DNA of 40,041 nucleotides, from contig JBAYMT010000009.1 in assembly GCA_041663305.1 (NCBI GenBank), positions 1 through 40,041 on the forward strand, given 5' to 3'. Source of the DNA: Minisyncoccus sp041663305. Its GTDB lineage: Bacteria > Patescibacteriota > Minisyncoccia > Minisyncoccales > Minisyncoccaceae. Positions 8,715 through 16,548 of this stretch are shown in pieces. The notes beneath the pieces were generated by a model. It did no database searches. It was not told the origin of the DNA and saw only the letters and a program-made list of their open reading frames with translations. Both the position numbers and the translations under genes were made by a program. Position 1 is the first letter of the stretch, and every line of letters starts with the position of its first letter.

Positions 8715-10691
8715 ATGGTAACCAAAGAACTTCTTGATTATATAAATTATCAATTAGATCATGGCGAATCATGGGAAGCCACAAAAAGGGATCTTGCTGC
8801 AAGCGGCTGGGGGGCAAGCACTCTAGACGAGGCTTTTTCCCAAATCATGGCCGTGAAAAGGGAAGCAGCTATGGCTAAGGCGCCAAGCGCTATGATAGAG
8901 CCGGCTGCTAAAAATGGAGCAATCGCGCCAATGTCCGATCAGCCAAAAATAGGCACAGTTCCACCTCAAGGCTCGATTCAAACTTCTCAAAAAGTATCAT
9001 TAGATCTCAAAAAAGAACCGCAAGCTATTTCAGGCATAAATGTTCCTGGGTTGCCGCAAAAAAATATCCAGCCAGAAAAAAAAGGAAAATTGGGAGTGGC
9101 AATCGCGGTAGTGATTATACTTCTTTTGTTTCTAGCAGGAGGAACTTTTGCATATTTTAATTATTTTAATTCCGAATCCGTAGTTGCCAAAGTATTCCAA
9201 AATTCTCAAAAAACTAGCTCAGGTAATTTTAGTGGAAACATTAAGTTTCAATATTATCCATCAGAAGCCCTTCTGAAGAAGGAAATTAACTTAGATAAGC
9301 AAATCGGCGGGTTTTTTGATTTTGATGGATCGTACAATTTCAAAAACACTTCCAATGCCAAAATGAATGTTAAGCTTCGTTTAAATTCAGCAAACGAGAA
9401 CAACGAAAATTATAAACTCGATTCAGAAGCAAGGATTATTGACAACGATATATATTTAAAAGTAAACGACATTATTCTGCCTCCACAGTACGAACAATAT
9501 ATCAGTGCATATCGATCAAGTATCACCTCAAAATGGCTTAAATTCGGGCTTACTAACCAGGGCCCGGAAGAAAATATTTCATATATCCTAAATAAAGCCA
9601 AAGCTGAAAACGATAAAATAAGTTCCAAGTTAGCAAAAGCTTTGAAGCTGGAATTTAAAGGGTTTGAGGGGTGCAATGGTTCGCTTTGTGGAAAATACGA
9701 TGTTGTTATTGATAAAAATGGACTAAAAGACTATCTCACCGAATTTGCAAAAGAAAATGGAGCATCCGATGAAGACATAGTAAGTGGAAAAGAGGATATT
9801 GATAAATTCGTTGATCAAATCACTAGCAATATCAATATCGAGATACTTCTCGGATATTCTGATTTCCTGATTCACAAGGCAAAAATAACATTGAATAGTG
9901 AAACTGATGAGGGAAAAATTGTTTTTGAAGGAACTTTTACTTCTAGTGAAGAAAACTCGGACATAGAAATTTCTTCAGCTGAAGACCCAGTCAATATAGA
10001 AGATATTGCATATCAGATTATGAATTCCAACGCCGATAAAACAAAAGACGACGAAATAAAAGAGTTTTTCTATCAAAATCAAGTTAAATATACAGCCGAA
10101 AATTACAAATCGATTAAAGGAACATACATTGGATTTGACAAGCCAGAAGGAAGCCAAAATCCCGTAATAGCCATAGTTAATAATATCGGTGGAGATCCGG
10201 CAATCATATACGCTTCAAAGGATAAATATTGTCTAAGCAAGCCTTTGGCTGAAAGTTCTGGATCCTACTGCAGCGATTCAACAAACTATATTGGCGGTGG
10301 CACATGCGACAAGGAAAAAATACAATGCAACAAAGACTTTTCCGAATCTTCCAGCATGCCCACAAATCCAACAGAACAACCATCACAAGAAGAAACCCCT
10401 GCTGTAAATACCGAAAAAACCGAGGTGGAAAGTTTGATAGATTCATTGGCAGCAGCCTTGCAAAAGCATAATACCGAAAAATCAACCTATCTGGGCTACA
10501 TCAGTTCGCAAGAAGGAATCAAAGCAGTTAAAAAAATAAATGAATTTGAGGGAGAAGCACTTGTGGTAGCCACTTCAAAAGCCAAGTTCTGCATTATGAA
10601 GAAGAGCGGTGAAACTGTTTATTGTACAGATAGTGCTAATTATTCTGGGAGCTCAGACAAATGCTCAAGCAAAAACATTTCCTGCGAGTAA
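8715..10691 (+). CDS. Membrane-anchored protein with duplicated C-terminal Cys-containing domain
   Basis: I do not recognise a named family. Residues 1-45 form a small helical module (Leu-Leu-Asp-Tyr-Ile, then Ala-Ser-Gly-Trp-Gly) of the kind often found at the N-terminus of Parcubacterial membrane proteins. A Pro/Ala-rich linker follows, then one transmembrane helix at about 126-148, and the rest is predicted to lie outside. The central part (about 155-450) is a long alpha/beta region with paired cysteines in Gly-Cys-Asn-Gly-Ser-Leu-Cys-Gly-Lys. The C-terminus has two copies of one domain (about 455-540 and 570-658). Each has a Thr-Tyr-x-Gly-Tyr/Phe strand, a Lys-x-Tyr/Phe-Cys, Tyr-Cys-x-Asp-Ser-x-Asn-Tyr and a final Cys-x-x-x-x-Ile-x-Cys. 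The fold of these copies looks like a pilin-like or type IV minor-pilin globular head, but that is a guess. It is monocistronic. Confidence 0.85.
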   Translation: MVTKELLDYINYQLDHGESWEATKRDLAASGWGASTLDEAFSQIMAVKREAAMAKAPSAMIEPAAKNGAIAPMSDQPKIGTVPPQGSIQTSQKVSLDLKKEPQAISGINVPGLPQKNIQPEKKGKLGVAIAVVIILLLFLAGGTFAYFNYFNSESVVAKVFQNSQKTSSGNFSGNIKFQYYPSEALLKKEINLDKQIGGFFDFDGSYNFKNTSNAKMNVKLRLNSANENNENYKLDSEARIIDNDIYLKVNDIILPPQYEQYISAYRSSITSKWLKFGLTNQGPEENISYILNKAKAENDKISSKLAKALKLEFKGFEGCNGSLCGKYDVVIDKNGLKDYLTEFAKENGASDEDIVSGKEDIDKFVDQITSNINIEILLGYSDFLIHKAKITLNSETDEGKIVFEGTFTSSEENSDIEISSAEDPVNIEDIAYQIMNSNADKTKDDEIKEFFYQNQVKYTAENYKSIKGTYIGFDKPEGSQNPVIAIVNNIGGDPAIIYASKDKYCLSKPLAESSGSYCSDSTNYIGGGTCDKEKIQCNKDFSESSSMPTNPTEQPSQEETPAVNTEKTEVESLIDSLAAALQKHNTEKSTYLGYISSQEGIKAVKKINEFEGEALVVATSKAKFCIMKKSGETVYCTDSANYSGSSDKCSSKNISCE

Positions 10692-10705
10692 TTATTGATA
10701 ATTAG

Positions 10706-10730
10706 TCCCTGCTTTAAGCAGGGATTTTTT
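10706..10730 (+). terminator. Rho-independent terminator
   Basis: TCCCTGC (10706-10712) pairs with GCAGGGA (10718-10724) across a 5-base loop and is followed by six T. It lies 15 bases after the stop of the preceding gene. Confidence 0.9.
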
Positions 10731-10740
10731 ATTATTTCTC

Positions 10741-10964
10741 GCCTGAATGCTGCGGGCTTACGCTCGCAGCAAAAAGGCAGCCCGTAGCGAAGCGGAGGAA
10801 ACAAATAAAACCACAAAATTTTATGATACTGCCCGGCAGTAAAAACAAATAAAATTTGAGTTCTCTTCAGGACTTGTGGGCGTTAGCCCATGGATTTCTA
10901 TTTTATAGAAATACCTTCAAGGTACTAATTGCGAATTGCTAGTTACTAACTACTAGCTACTAGA
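10741..10964 (+). repeat. Modular intergenic repeat in the 318-base gap before the U32 gene
   Basis: This variant starts with a GC-rich inverted repeat (GCTGCG...CGCAGC, about 10749-10770) and a related GGCAGCCCGTAGCGAAGC segment. It continues with a GGGCG/CGCC-type stem around 10878-10890 and an ATTTCTA/TAGAAAT hairpin (10894-10912), and ends with the common tail GGTACTAATTGCGAATTGC and TAGTTACTAACTACTAG. No gene is seen in the gap. Confidence 0.6.
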
Positions 10965-10973
10965 TTATACGCA

Positions 10974-11002
10974 TTGGAAAACACTGCTTTTTGTGTTAAG
11001 TT
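10974..11002 (+). promoter_or_regulatory. Possible promoter of the U32 gene, leaderless or nearly so
   Basis: TTGGAA (10974-10979) and an extended -10 TGt-TAAGTT (hexamer 10997-11002) are 17 bases apart. The predicted transcription start is within about three bases of the ATG at 11010. Confidence 0.4.
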
Positions 11003-11009
11003 ATAACCA

Positions 11010-12221
11010 ATGAAAACAAAGAAAATAAAACCAGAATTGATGTGTCCAATCAAGGATTGGGCCAGCTTAGAGGCCTGTAAAAAATACTGCAATGCAGTAT
11101 ATTTTGGCGTTGATGACCTCAACTTGCGAGCTAGGTCAGATGCGCTCAAGGCTTCAGAAATGGAAGCCTTTGTAGATAAGTGCCACCAAAACGGCATAAA
11201 AGCTTATCTAACGGTTAATGCTGTTATTTATGATAAAGACATCAAGAAAGCCGAGAAGCTTGTCTTAAAGGCAAAAAAATCAAACATAGATGCTGTTATT
11301 ATTTGGGATCCGGCAGTCATAGTTTTAGCTCAAAAACATAAAGTTCCATTTATCGTTTCAACCCAGGCCAATATCAGCAATAGCGAAACTATAAGATTTT
11401 ACAAGAAACAAGGGGCAAAAAGAGTTGTTTTAGCTAGGGAATTGACCTTGGATCAAATAAGAACAATAAGAAAAGAAGTCAAGAATATCGAAATAGAAAC
11501 ATTTGTTCATGGAGCCATGTGCACTGCGATATCTGGCAGGTGCATATTATCAGCCTACCTTTTTGGAAAATCGTCTAATTGCGGATCATGCGCCCAACCT
11601 TGCCGAAAACAATGGATTTTATCCGATGAAGATGGCAACGCTTTTGCCAGTGAAGGAAAGTATTTTTTAAATGCCAAAGATCTTTGTATGATCGAGTTCA
11701 TTCCGGAATTGATAAAGGCAGGAATAGATTCTTTTAAGATCGAAGGAAGGAGACGTGATCCCAAATACATTGAAACAACCGCCAGATGTTATCGCGAAGC
11801 GATTGACTCCTATTTTAACAACAGCTTCACTGGCGAAAAAGTAAAAAAATGGAAGAAAGAATTACTAGACGTATATAACAGAGGATTTTCTACCGGATTC
11901 TACTTTGGAGAGCCGGGTTGCGAAGGAATAAGCTACGAACAAGCAGACAATATTTCACGATACAAAAAAGAACTGGTTGGAAATATAAAACATTGCTACC
12001 CGAAAGCAAACGCCATTTCTTTAGACTTGAAGCATGTCGGAATAAGAATTGGCGACGATATTATAATTGAAGGACCAAAAACTTTTATTGAGCAAAAAAT
12101 ATCCTCAATAGAAGTTGCAAATAAAAAGGTAAAAACGGCAAAAAAAGGAGAAGAAGCCGCTATTCTTATAAATGGTCAGCCTAAAAACGGCGACAAGATA
12201 TTCGTAATAAAAACCCGCTAA
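11010..12221 (+). CDS. U32 family protein (peptidase U32 / TrhP-like tRNA hydroxylation factor)
   Basis: The U32 signature is complete: Glu-Thr-Phe-x-His-Gly-Ala-Met-Cys at 163-171, then Gly-Arg-Cys-Ile-Leu-Ser (176-181). Further cysteines at 191, 194 and 198 (Cys-Gly-Ser-Cys-Ala-Gln-Pro-Cys-Arg) complete a set expected to bind an iron-sulfur cluster. The N-terminal half is a TIM-barrel-like domain starting with Pro-Glu-Leu-Met-Cys-Pro. Members such as E. coli TrhP (YegQ) take part in 5-hydroxyuridine formation at tRNA position 34; others act in ubiquinone hydroxylation or as collagenase-like proteins. The 403-residue length and the C-terminal beta domain fit the TrhP group best, but the exact substrate cannot be read from sequence. 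The gene stands alone between repeat-filled gaps. Confidence 0.88.
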   Translation: MKTKKIKPELMCPIKDWASLEACKKYCNAVYFGVDDLNLRARSDALKASEMEAFVDKCHQNGIKAYLTVNAVIYDKDIKKAEKLVLKAKKSNIDAVIIWDPAVIVLAQKHKVPFIVSTQANISNSETIRFYKKQGAKRVVLARELTLDQIRTIRKEVKNIEIETFVHGAMCTAISGRCILSAYLFGKSSNCGSCAQPCRKQWILSDEDGNAFASEGKYFLNAKDLCMIEFIPELIKAGIDSFKIEGRRRDPKYIETTARCYREAIDSYFNNSFTGEKVKKWKKELLDVYNRGFSTGFYFGEPGCEGISYEQADNISRYKKELVGNIKHCYPKANAISLDLKHVGIRIGDDIIIEGPKTFIEQKISSIEVANKKVKTAKKGEEAAILINGQPKNGDKIFVIKTR

Positions 12222-12254
12222 AAATTCAAAAGCCTGCCATTCCCGTCCCAGCAT

Positions 12255-12373
12255 CTGTCATTCCCGACTGTCTGTCTCCGACAGACCTGATCGGGAATCT
12301 AATAATAATGCGAAAGCTTGCCGAAGGCAAGCAACAACGCCCTAGTTACGAGTTACTAGTTACTGGTTACTAA
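12255..12373 (+). repeat. Modular intergenic repeat between the U32 gene and rmuC
   Basis: It contains a TGTCATTCCCGA...TCGGGAATC inverted repeat with an inner GTCTGT/ACAGAC hairpin (about 12256-12299), then an AGCTTGCC/GGCAAGC hairpin (12315-12332), then the tail CCTAGTTACGAGTTACTAG and its continuation. The tail ends within ten bases of the rmuC start codon. Confidence 0.75.
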
Positions 12374-12378
12374 TTTTT

Positions 12379-13476
12379 ATGGAATACATAATCTTAGCTT
12401 TAATCTTAATAATATTCGCCATCGTCCTTTATTTTTTACTCAAAAAAACATTTGAAGGTGTTTTAGTCCAGAGCGACAAAATAATGAAAGAAGAACGTGA
12501 AAGATTGCTTGAGCAATTGGAATTCAAAAAACAACTCATATCCGAATCCAACCAAGGGACAAAAGAATCAGTCAAGGAGATCATTGAAAGAATGAGGATG
12601 GAATTAGATAAGACAAAAAAACAGATAGACGATTCAGAAAAAGAAAGAATCGGTCAATTCAATACGCTCAAAACAATTCTAGAAGAGCATAAAGCTCTAA
12701 CAGGAGAATTAAAGGTTTCTACCGATAATCTGAAAAATGTGCTTTCCAATAATCAAATGAGAGGAAAATACGGAGAAGAGATTGCCGAGAATTTGCTTCG
12801 CACGATAGGTTTTATCAAAGGAGAAAACTATATTGCCAATGAAAGTCAAGAAACCAATTCAAATAGGCCCGATTTTACAGTGTTTTTACCCGACAAGACA
12901 AAGGTAAATATTGATGTCAAATTTCCATATAAATCGCTCATAAAATTCAACGAAACCGAAGATAAAGAACTGAAAGATAAATACTTGAAAGAATTCTCCC
13001 AAGACGTAAAACAGAAGATAAAAGAAATCTGTTCTAGGGATTACATTAACCCGCAAGAAAATACAGTTGATTTTGTTATTCTTTTTGTTCCAAACGAAAT
13101 GATTTTCAGCTTCATCTATGAAAACCTTACAGAGGTATGGAATGAAGCAATGGCCAAAAAGGTTGTTTTGGCCGGACCATTCAGTTTTACCGCAATACTC
13201 AGGATGATCTTTCAATCATATCGTAATTTCAAATATCAAGAAAATCTTTACGATATAATAAAGCTTATCAAGGTTTTTGAGCAGGAATTTGAAAAATATA
13301 ACATAGAACTAGACAGTCTGGGAAATAAAATTAGGCAGACAACCGAACAATACGAAAGGGTTTCCACCACAAGAACTAGAAAACTCACGGGAGTTGTTGA
13401 AAAAATAAAAGGAGAATCAGAAGAGAACAAGCTTTTAAACGAAGATTTTGGGGTAGAGATTATAAAAAAGGATTAA
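12379..13476 (+). CDS. rmuC: DNA recombination protein RmuC
   Basis: Members of this family carry a PD-(D/E)XK-related nuclease fold and limit DNA inversions and rearrangements. Residues 2-21 form one transmembrane helix, residues about 30-125 a Lys/Glu-rich coiled coil, and about 130-330 the RmuC domain. The domain is recognisable by Asn-Gln-Met-Arg-Gly-Lys-Tyr-Gly-Glu, Arg-Pro-Asp-Phe-Thr-Val, Ile-Asp-Val-Lys-Phe-Pro-Tyr and Phe-Val-Pro-Asn-Glu, including the Asp/Lys residues of the nuclease core. The length of 365 is at the short end of the family. rlmN begins 2 bases after its stop codon, so the two are co-transcribed. The start has no Shine-Dalgarno and sits directly behind a repeat tail. 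Confidence 0.93.
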   Translation: MEYIILALILIIFAIVLYFLLKKTFEGVLVQSDKIMKEERERLLEQLEFKKQLISESNQGTKESVKEIIERMRMELDKTKKQIDDSEKERIGQFNTLKTILEEHKALTGELKVSTDNLKNVLSNNQMRGKYGEEIAENLLRTIGFIKGENYIANESQETNSNRPDFTVFLPDKTKVNIDVKFPYKSLIKFNETEDKELKDKYLKEFSQDVKQKIKEICSRDYINPQENTVDFVILFVPNEMIFSFIYENLTEVWNEAMAKKVVLAGPFSFTAILRMIFQSYRNFKYQENLYDIIKLIKVFEQEFEKYNIELDSLGNKIRQTTEQYERVSTTRTRKLTGVVEKIKGESEENKLLNEDFGVEIIKKD

Positions 13477-13477
13477 A

Positions 13478-14488
13478 ATGGACTTAACAAAACTGGATGA
13501 TATCTTAGAAAACGAAAAACCTTTTAGGCGCCGCCAAGCAATGAGAGCCATATTTCGTGAACTTATAACAGATTGGGAGAAGTCCACTTCTTTATCTTTA
13601 GATTTGAGAAAAAAACTGGAAAATGCTTGTTCTCTAGACATAAATGCCGAAAATTTTGAGTCCAAGGATAAAAATACTGCCAAAGCATTAATAACCTTGA
13701 ACGACGGCAAAAAAATAGAGTCGGTATTAATGCTTCATACTGGGAACAGATCTACCGTCTGCGTTTCATCCCAAGTCGGATGTCCCATAGGATGTTCATT
13801 TTGCGCTACGGGGAAAATGGGCTTCTACAGAAATCTTACTGTTTACGAAATACTAGAACAGGTGCTATTTTTTGCCAGATATTTAAAAGCAAAAGGAGAC
13901 AGAAAGATTACGAATATTGTTTTTATGGGAATGGGGGAACCATTTTTAAACTACGAAAATGTTTTAAAAGCAATACGAATACTAAATGATGGACAATGTT
14001 TCAATATTGGAAGCCGAAAGATATCCATTTCAACATCCGGCATCATTGAAGGGATCGACAGATTTGCAAATGAAGATTTGCAAGTCAATCTTTCGATATC
14101 TCTTCACGCTCCCACTGATGAGCTCAGAAGCCAGCTTATGCCTATTAACAAGCAATATGATCTCAGAAGTATATTGTTTGCAGTAGATGATTATATCAAA
14201 AAAACTTCCCGAAAGGTTATGTATGAATATGTAATGCTTCAAGGAATAAATGACACTATCGAATGCGCCGATGAACTGATAAAGATTTTCAAAAAAAGGC
14301 ATCTCGTTATGATAAATCTCATAATATATAATCCCACCGGAGACTATAAGCCGTCTAAAACCGAAATTGTTAAGACTTTCAAAGAGCATTTAGAAAAAAA
14401 CGGAATTTTTGTAACTCAGCGATACGAATTTGGCCAAGCAATAAATGCCGCCTGTGGCCAATTGGCTTCAAAATCTACAAATCTATAG
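13478..14488 (+). CDS. rlmN: 23S rRNA (adenine-2503-C2)-methyltransferase
   Basis: Radical SAM enzyme that methylates C2 of A2503 in 23S rRNA (and A37 in some tRNAs). The cluster motif Cys-x3-Cys-x2-Cys is at 102, 106 and 109. Phe-Met-Gly-Met-Gly-Glu-Pro (about 149-155) is the SAM-binding segment. The two extra catalytic cysteines of RlmN are present: Cys95, seven residues before the cluster as in E. coli, and Cys326 in Asn-Ala-Ala-Cys-Gly-Gln-Leu, the methyl-carrying cysteine. At 336 residues it is slightly shorter than usual at the N-terminus. The ATG lies 1 base after the rmuC stop codon, and the two genes form an operon. Confidence 0.97.
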   Translation: MDLTKLDDILENEKPFRRRQAMRAIFRELITDWEKSTSLSLDLRKKLENACSLDINAENFESKDKNTAKALITLNDGKKIESVLMLHTGNRSTVCVSSQVGCPIGCSFCATGKMGFYRNLTVYEILEQVLFFARYLKAKGDRKITNIVFMGMGEPFLNYENVLKAIRILNDGQCFNIGSRKISISTSGIIEGIDRFANEDLQVNLSISLHAPTDELRSQLMPINKQYDLRSILFAVDDYIKKTSRKVMYEYVMLQGINDTIECADELIKIFKKRHLVMINLIIYNPTGDYKPSKTEIVKTFKEHLEKNGIFVTQRYEFGQAINAACGQLASKSTNL

Positions 14489-14490
14489 TA

Positions 14491-14519
14491 TTGACTTTAT
14501 AATGTGCAAGGTTTATTCT
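14491..14519 (+). promoter_or_regulatory. Promoter and strong ribosome binding site of the 148-residue orphan
   Basis: TTGACT (14491-14496) and TATTCT (14514-14519) are 17 bases apart. A perfect TATAAT at 14498-14503 is an alternative -10 without a good -35. GGAGGA at 14534-14539 is one of very few strong Shine-Dalgarno sites in the window and fixes the ATG at 14546. Confidence 0.55.
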
Positions 14520-14545
14520 GGTAAAAGAACTTTGGAGGAAGTCTA

Positions 14546-14992
14546 ATGCAAATATACGACACCATAACAAAGCCAGGGCATTTCCAGCCCTACAGGGTAG
14601 CAGAGTTGGATACCTCTTTTCTTTTTTATCCATTAATAATGGAATTACTTCCAAGAATTGCAGAAGTTCAGGAAGTAAAAGGGTGTCTGACACTTATTCA
14701 CTTTGACAGACCAGTAGGCCAGCTAATCAGATGCGAAAAAGAAGTAATTTGCGATGCGAGCTCTGCAAGGGAAATGAGAATTAATATTGTTTTATTCGGT
14801 CTAACGCCACTTATTGAAAGGGGTGTTATAACTCAAGCAGAATCCACTGTCATCTCTCAATGGTTTGCTGGAGATATACAGTCTCCTTTTGCAAAACGCA
14901 TCACAATCAAGAGTGGCGAATATACCATTTTCACCACAAAGGAAAGAGGAGGAATGAGCTTGGCAGTAGCGCTCGGACATATCCAACATTAG
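14546..14992 (+). CDS. Orphan small protein, unknown function
   Basis: I do not recognise this 148-residue protein. It is soluble, without signal peptide or membrane helix. It looks alpha/beta, with a central hydrophobic stretch near 78-88 (Ile-Asn-Ile-Val-Leu-Phe-Gly-Leu) and a Gly-Gly-Met turn close to the end. Two cysteines are present in the middle (about 47 and 63) plus one near 69. It differs from its neighbours in having a strong Shine-Dalgarno site, its own promoter, and a terminator whose stem overlaps the stop codon, so it forms an independent single-gene unit between rlmN and pyrH. That independence, and a composition less rich in Lys and Asn than the surrounding proteins, would fit acquisition from outside, but this is weak evidence. 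Confidence 0.75.
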   Translation: MQIYDTITKPGHFQPYRVAELDTSFLFYPLIMELLPRIAEVQEVKGCLTLIHFDRPVGQLIRCEKEVICDASSAREMRINIVLFGLTPLIERGVITQAESTVISQWFAGDIQSPFAKRITIKSGEYTIFTTKERGGMSLAVALGHIQH

Positions 14993-15004
14993 GATATGTT
15001 TTTT
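14977..15004 (+). terminator. Terminator overlapping a stop codon
   Basis: ACATATCC (14977-14984) pairs with GGATATGT (14992-14999), and T continues to 15004. The TAG stop at 14990-14992 lies in the loop and the first base of the 3' arm. Confidence 0.75.
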
Positions 15005-15031
15005 GTAAAAAAATTTCTACTATGATAAAAT
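15003..15031 (+). promoter_or_regulatory. Promoter of pyrH
   Basis: TTGTAA (15003-15008) and an extended -10 TGa-TAAAAT (hexamer 15026-15031) are 17 bases apart. The -35 box overlaps the T-run of the preceding terminator. Confidence 0.55.
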
Positions 15032-15051
15032 AAACAAAAACATTACAAAAA

Positions 15052-15771
15052 ATGAATCAAAAATTAAAATACAAAAGGGTAATACTTAAACTGAGCGGAG
15101 AAATATTTGGAAAAGAAAAAGGAAAGGGTGTTTCCATATCTTCATACATAAATATTGCCAAAAAAATAGCAAGAATAAAAAAAGAAAATAAAATAGATTT
15201 GGCAATCGTTGTTGGCGGCGGCAATATCTTTCGCGGAAGAGAGAATGGAGAAGAAAGATTCAGCAGAGCTATAGCCGACAATATGGGAATGCTGGGAACT
15301 GTTATCAATGGCCTTGGATTGCAGGAGGCGCTAGAAGATTTAGGAACCCCTGCGCGAACAATGACTGCAATCCGCATGGATGCATTCGCCGAACCTTTTA
15401 TCCTTAAAAGAGCCTTAAGACATTTTCAAAAAGATAGGGTTATAATCTTTGCAGGAGGGACTGGAAATCCTTTTTTTACCACCGATTCTGCTGCTGCCCT
15501 TAGGGCTTGCGAGGTAAATGCCGACCTCATTTTAAAAGCAACCAACGTCAATGGTGTTTATGACAAGGATCCCCACACAAACAAAGACGCAAAAATGTTT
15601 AAGAAAATTCCCTACAAAGAAGCTATTGAAAAAGATCTCAATATTATGGACAGTACCGCCTTCGCTCTTTGCTGGGATCAACAAAAACCGATAATAGTTT
15701 TCAATATCGAAAAAATCGGCGATATTTCAAAAGCATTCAAAGGCGAACAATTCGGAACTTTAGTATCATAA
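15052..15771 (+). CDS. pyrH: Uridylate kinase (UMP kinase)
   Basis: Bacterial UMP kinase of the amino-acid kinase fold, converting UMP to UDP as a hexamer. The N-terminal Leu-Lys-Leu-Ser-Gly-Glu is the ATP-site motif. Val-Val-Gly-Gly-Gly-Asn-Ile-Phe-Arg-Gly near 54-63 is the phosphate-binding loop. Asp-Asn-Met-Gly-Met-Leu-Gly-Thr and Arg-Thr-Met-Thr-Ala-Ile are UMP-site segments, and Gly-Gly-Thr-Gly-Asn-Pro-Phe-Phe-Thr-Thr-Asp and Val-Tyr-Asp-Lys-Asp-Pro complete the family pattern. The length of 239 is standard. No frr or tsf gene is next to it, unlike in many bacteria. It is followed by a long repeat and a bidirectional terminator. Confidence 0.97.
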   Translation: MNQKLKYKRVILKLSGEIFGKEKGKGVSISSYINIAKKIARIKKENKIDLAIVVGGGNIFRGRENGEERFSRAIADNMGMLGTVINGLGLQEALEDLGTPARTMTAIRMDAFAEPFILKRALRHFQKDRVIIFAGGTGNPFFTTDSAAALRACEVNADLILKATNVNGVYDKDPHTNKDAKMFKKIPYKEAIEKDLNIMDSTAFALCWDQQKPIIVFNIEKIGDISKAFKGEQFGTLVS

Positions 15772-15775
15772 ATCT

Positions 15776-15952
15776 GTAATTAGTAACCAGTAATTCGCAA
15801 CTAGTACGCAGTAGCTTGCTATGCAAGCATTTAAATATTAGCCTTTCCATTACAAGGAGATAAACGAAGCGGATTTATAAAAAAATCTAATAAGATGTCT
15901 TCAAGCTTTCAAAAAAAGCTACAAAGCACTAATTACTAATTACTAGTTACCA
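15776..15952 (+). repeat. Modular intergenic repeat, copy with both inverted arms
   Basis: The left arm starts GTAATTAGTAACCAGTAATT (15776 onward) and is the reverse complement, with a few differences, of the tail module seen elsewhere. A GCTTGCTATGCAAGC hairpin follows, then a unique spacer. Then come the AAGATGTCTTCAAGC module and the right arm GCACTAATTACTAATTACTA ending near 15952. This two-armed form resembles a miniature inverted-repeat element. It sits between convergent genes, so here the tail does not precede a start codon. Confidence 0.75.
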
Positions 15953-15968
15953 ACCCCTAATCTATAAA

Positions 15969-15994
15969 AAATCCGCCTTCACAGCGGATTTTTG
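15969..15994. terminator. Bidirectional terminator between pyrH and the minus-strand pair
   Basis: AAATCCGC (15969-15976) pairs with GCGGATTT (15984-15991), with an A-run on the left and T on the right, so it can serve both convergent units. Confidence 0.85.
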
Positions 15995-15995
15995 C

Positions 15996-16532
15996 TTATT
16001 CGATACAACAATCAATAGCCTTTTTCACCAAATCCTTCATTTTTCCCATAAATCCTTTTTTTTCAGTATCCTCTTTATTCAAAGCCTCATCATCAATTTT
16101 CTTTACATCATCCACGCCAATCACTTTCATATTCAGCGCCCAAAAAAGAGAATAGAGAGAGTATGCCTTATTAAACAGATCATAAGCTTCTTCCTTTTTA
16201 TCCATTCCCAATTGTTTAGTTCCAACTTCCATCAAACGCATTGAGGCAGCAAGCAAGTGTTTCGATATGCACCAAACTTCTCCTTCATATTCTTTTATTA
16301 TTTTTTGAAGCAATTCCTTTCTTATTTCCCTAACTTCTTTTATCAGATCAAAGTATTCTGTTTTTTCAGTTTTTGATCCTGTAAAAAAGAAATGCTCTTC
16401 GATGCTGACAAGGTTCATTATAGCAATACTCAAATCCTGATCAGAGGACAAATCCATCTTGTCTTGCTTTTTCATGCTATCAACTTTTTCTACGAGTTCG
16501 CTGACTTTCTTGCTTAAAATCTCATTATCCAT
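15996..16532 (-). CDS. Uncharacterised conserved helical protein
   Basis: No known function. The 178-residue protein is predicted to be almost entirely helical. It has a coiled-coil-like N-terminus (Lys-Lys-Val-Ser-Glu-Leu-Val-Glu-Lys-Val), a central conserved-looking block (Glu-Val-Trp-Cys-Ile-Ser-Lys-His-Leu-Leu-Ala-Ala-Ser-Met-Arg-Leu-Met-Glu, about 97-114) and an amphipathic, Lys-rich C-terminal helix ending in Cys-Cys. The central block reminds me of hypothetical proteins found across Parcubacteria. It lies 16 bases downstream of the membrane protein gene at 16549-17106 and shares its operon, so the two products may act together. Confidence 0.8.
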   Translation of the reverse strand: MDNEILSKKVSELVEKVDSMKKQDKMDLSSDQDLSIAIMNLVSIEEHFFFTGSKTEKTEYFDLIKEVREIRKELLQKIIKEYEGEVWCISKHLLAASMRLMEVGTKQLGMDKKEEAYDLFNKAYSLYSLFWALNMKVIGVDDVKKIDDEALNKEDTEKKGFMGKMKDLVKKAIDCCIE

Positions 16533-16548
16533 ATCTTTTTAAATTATT

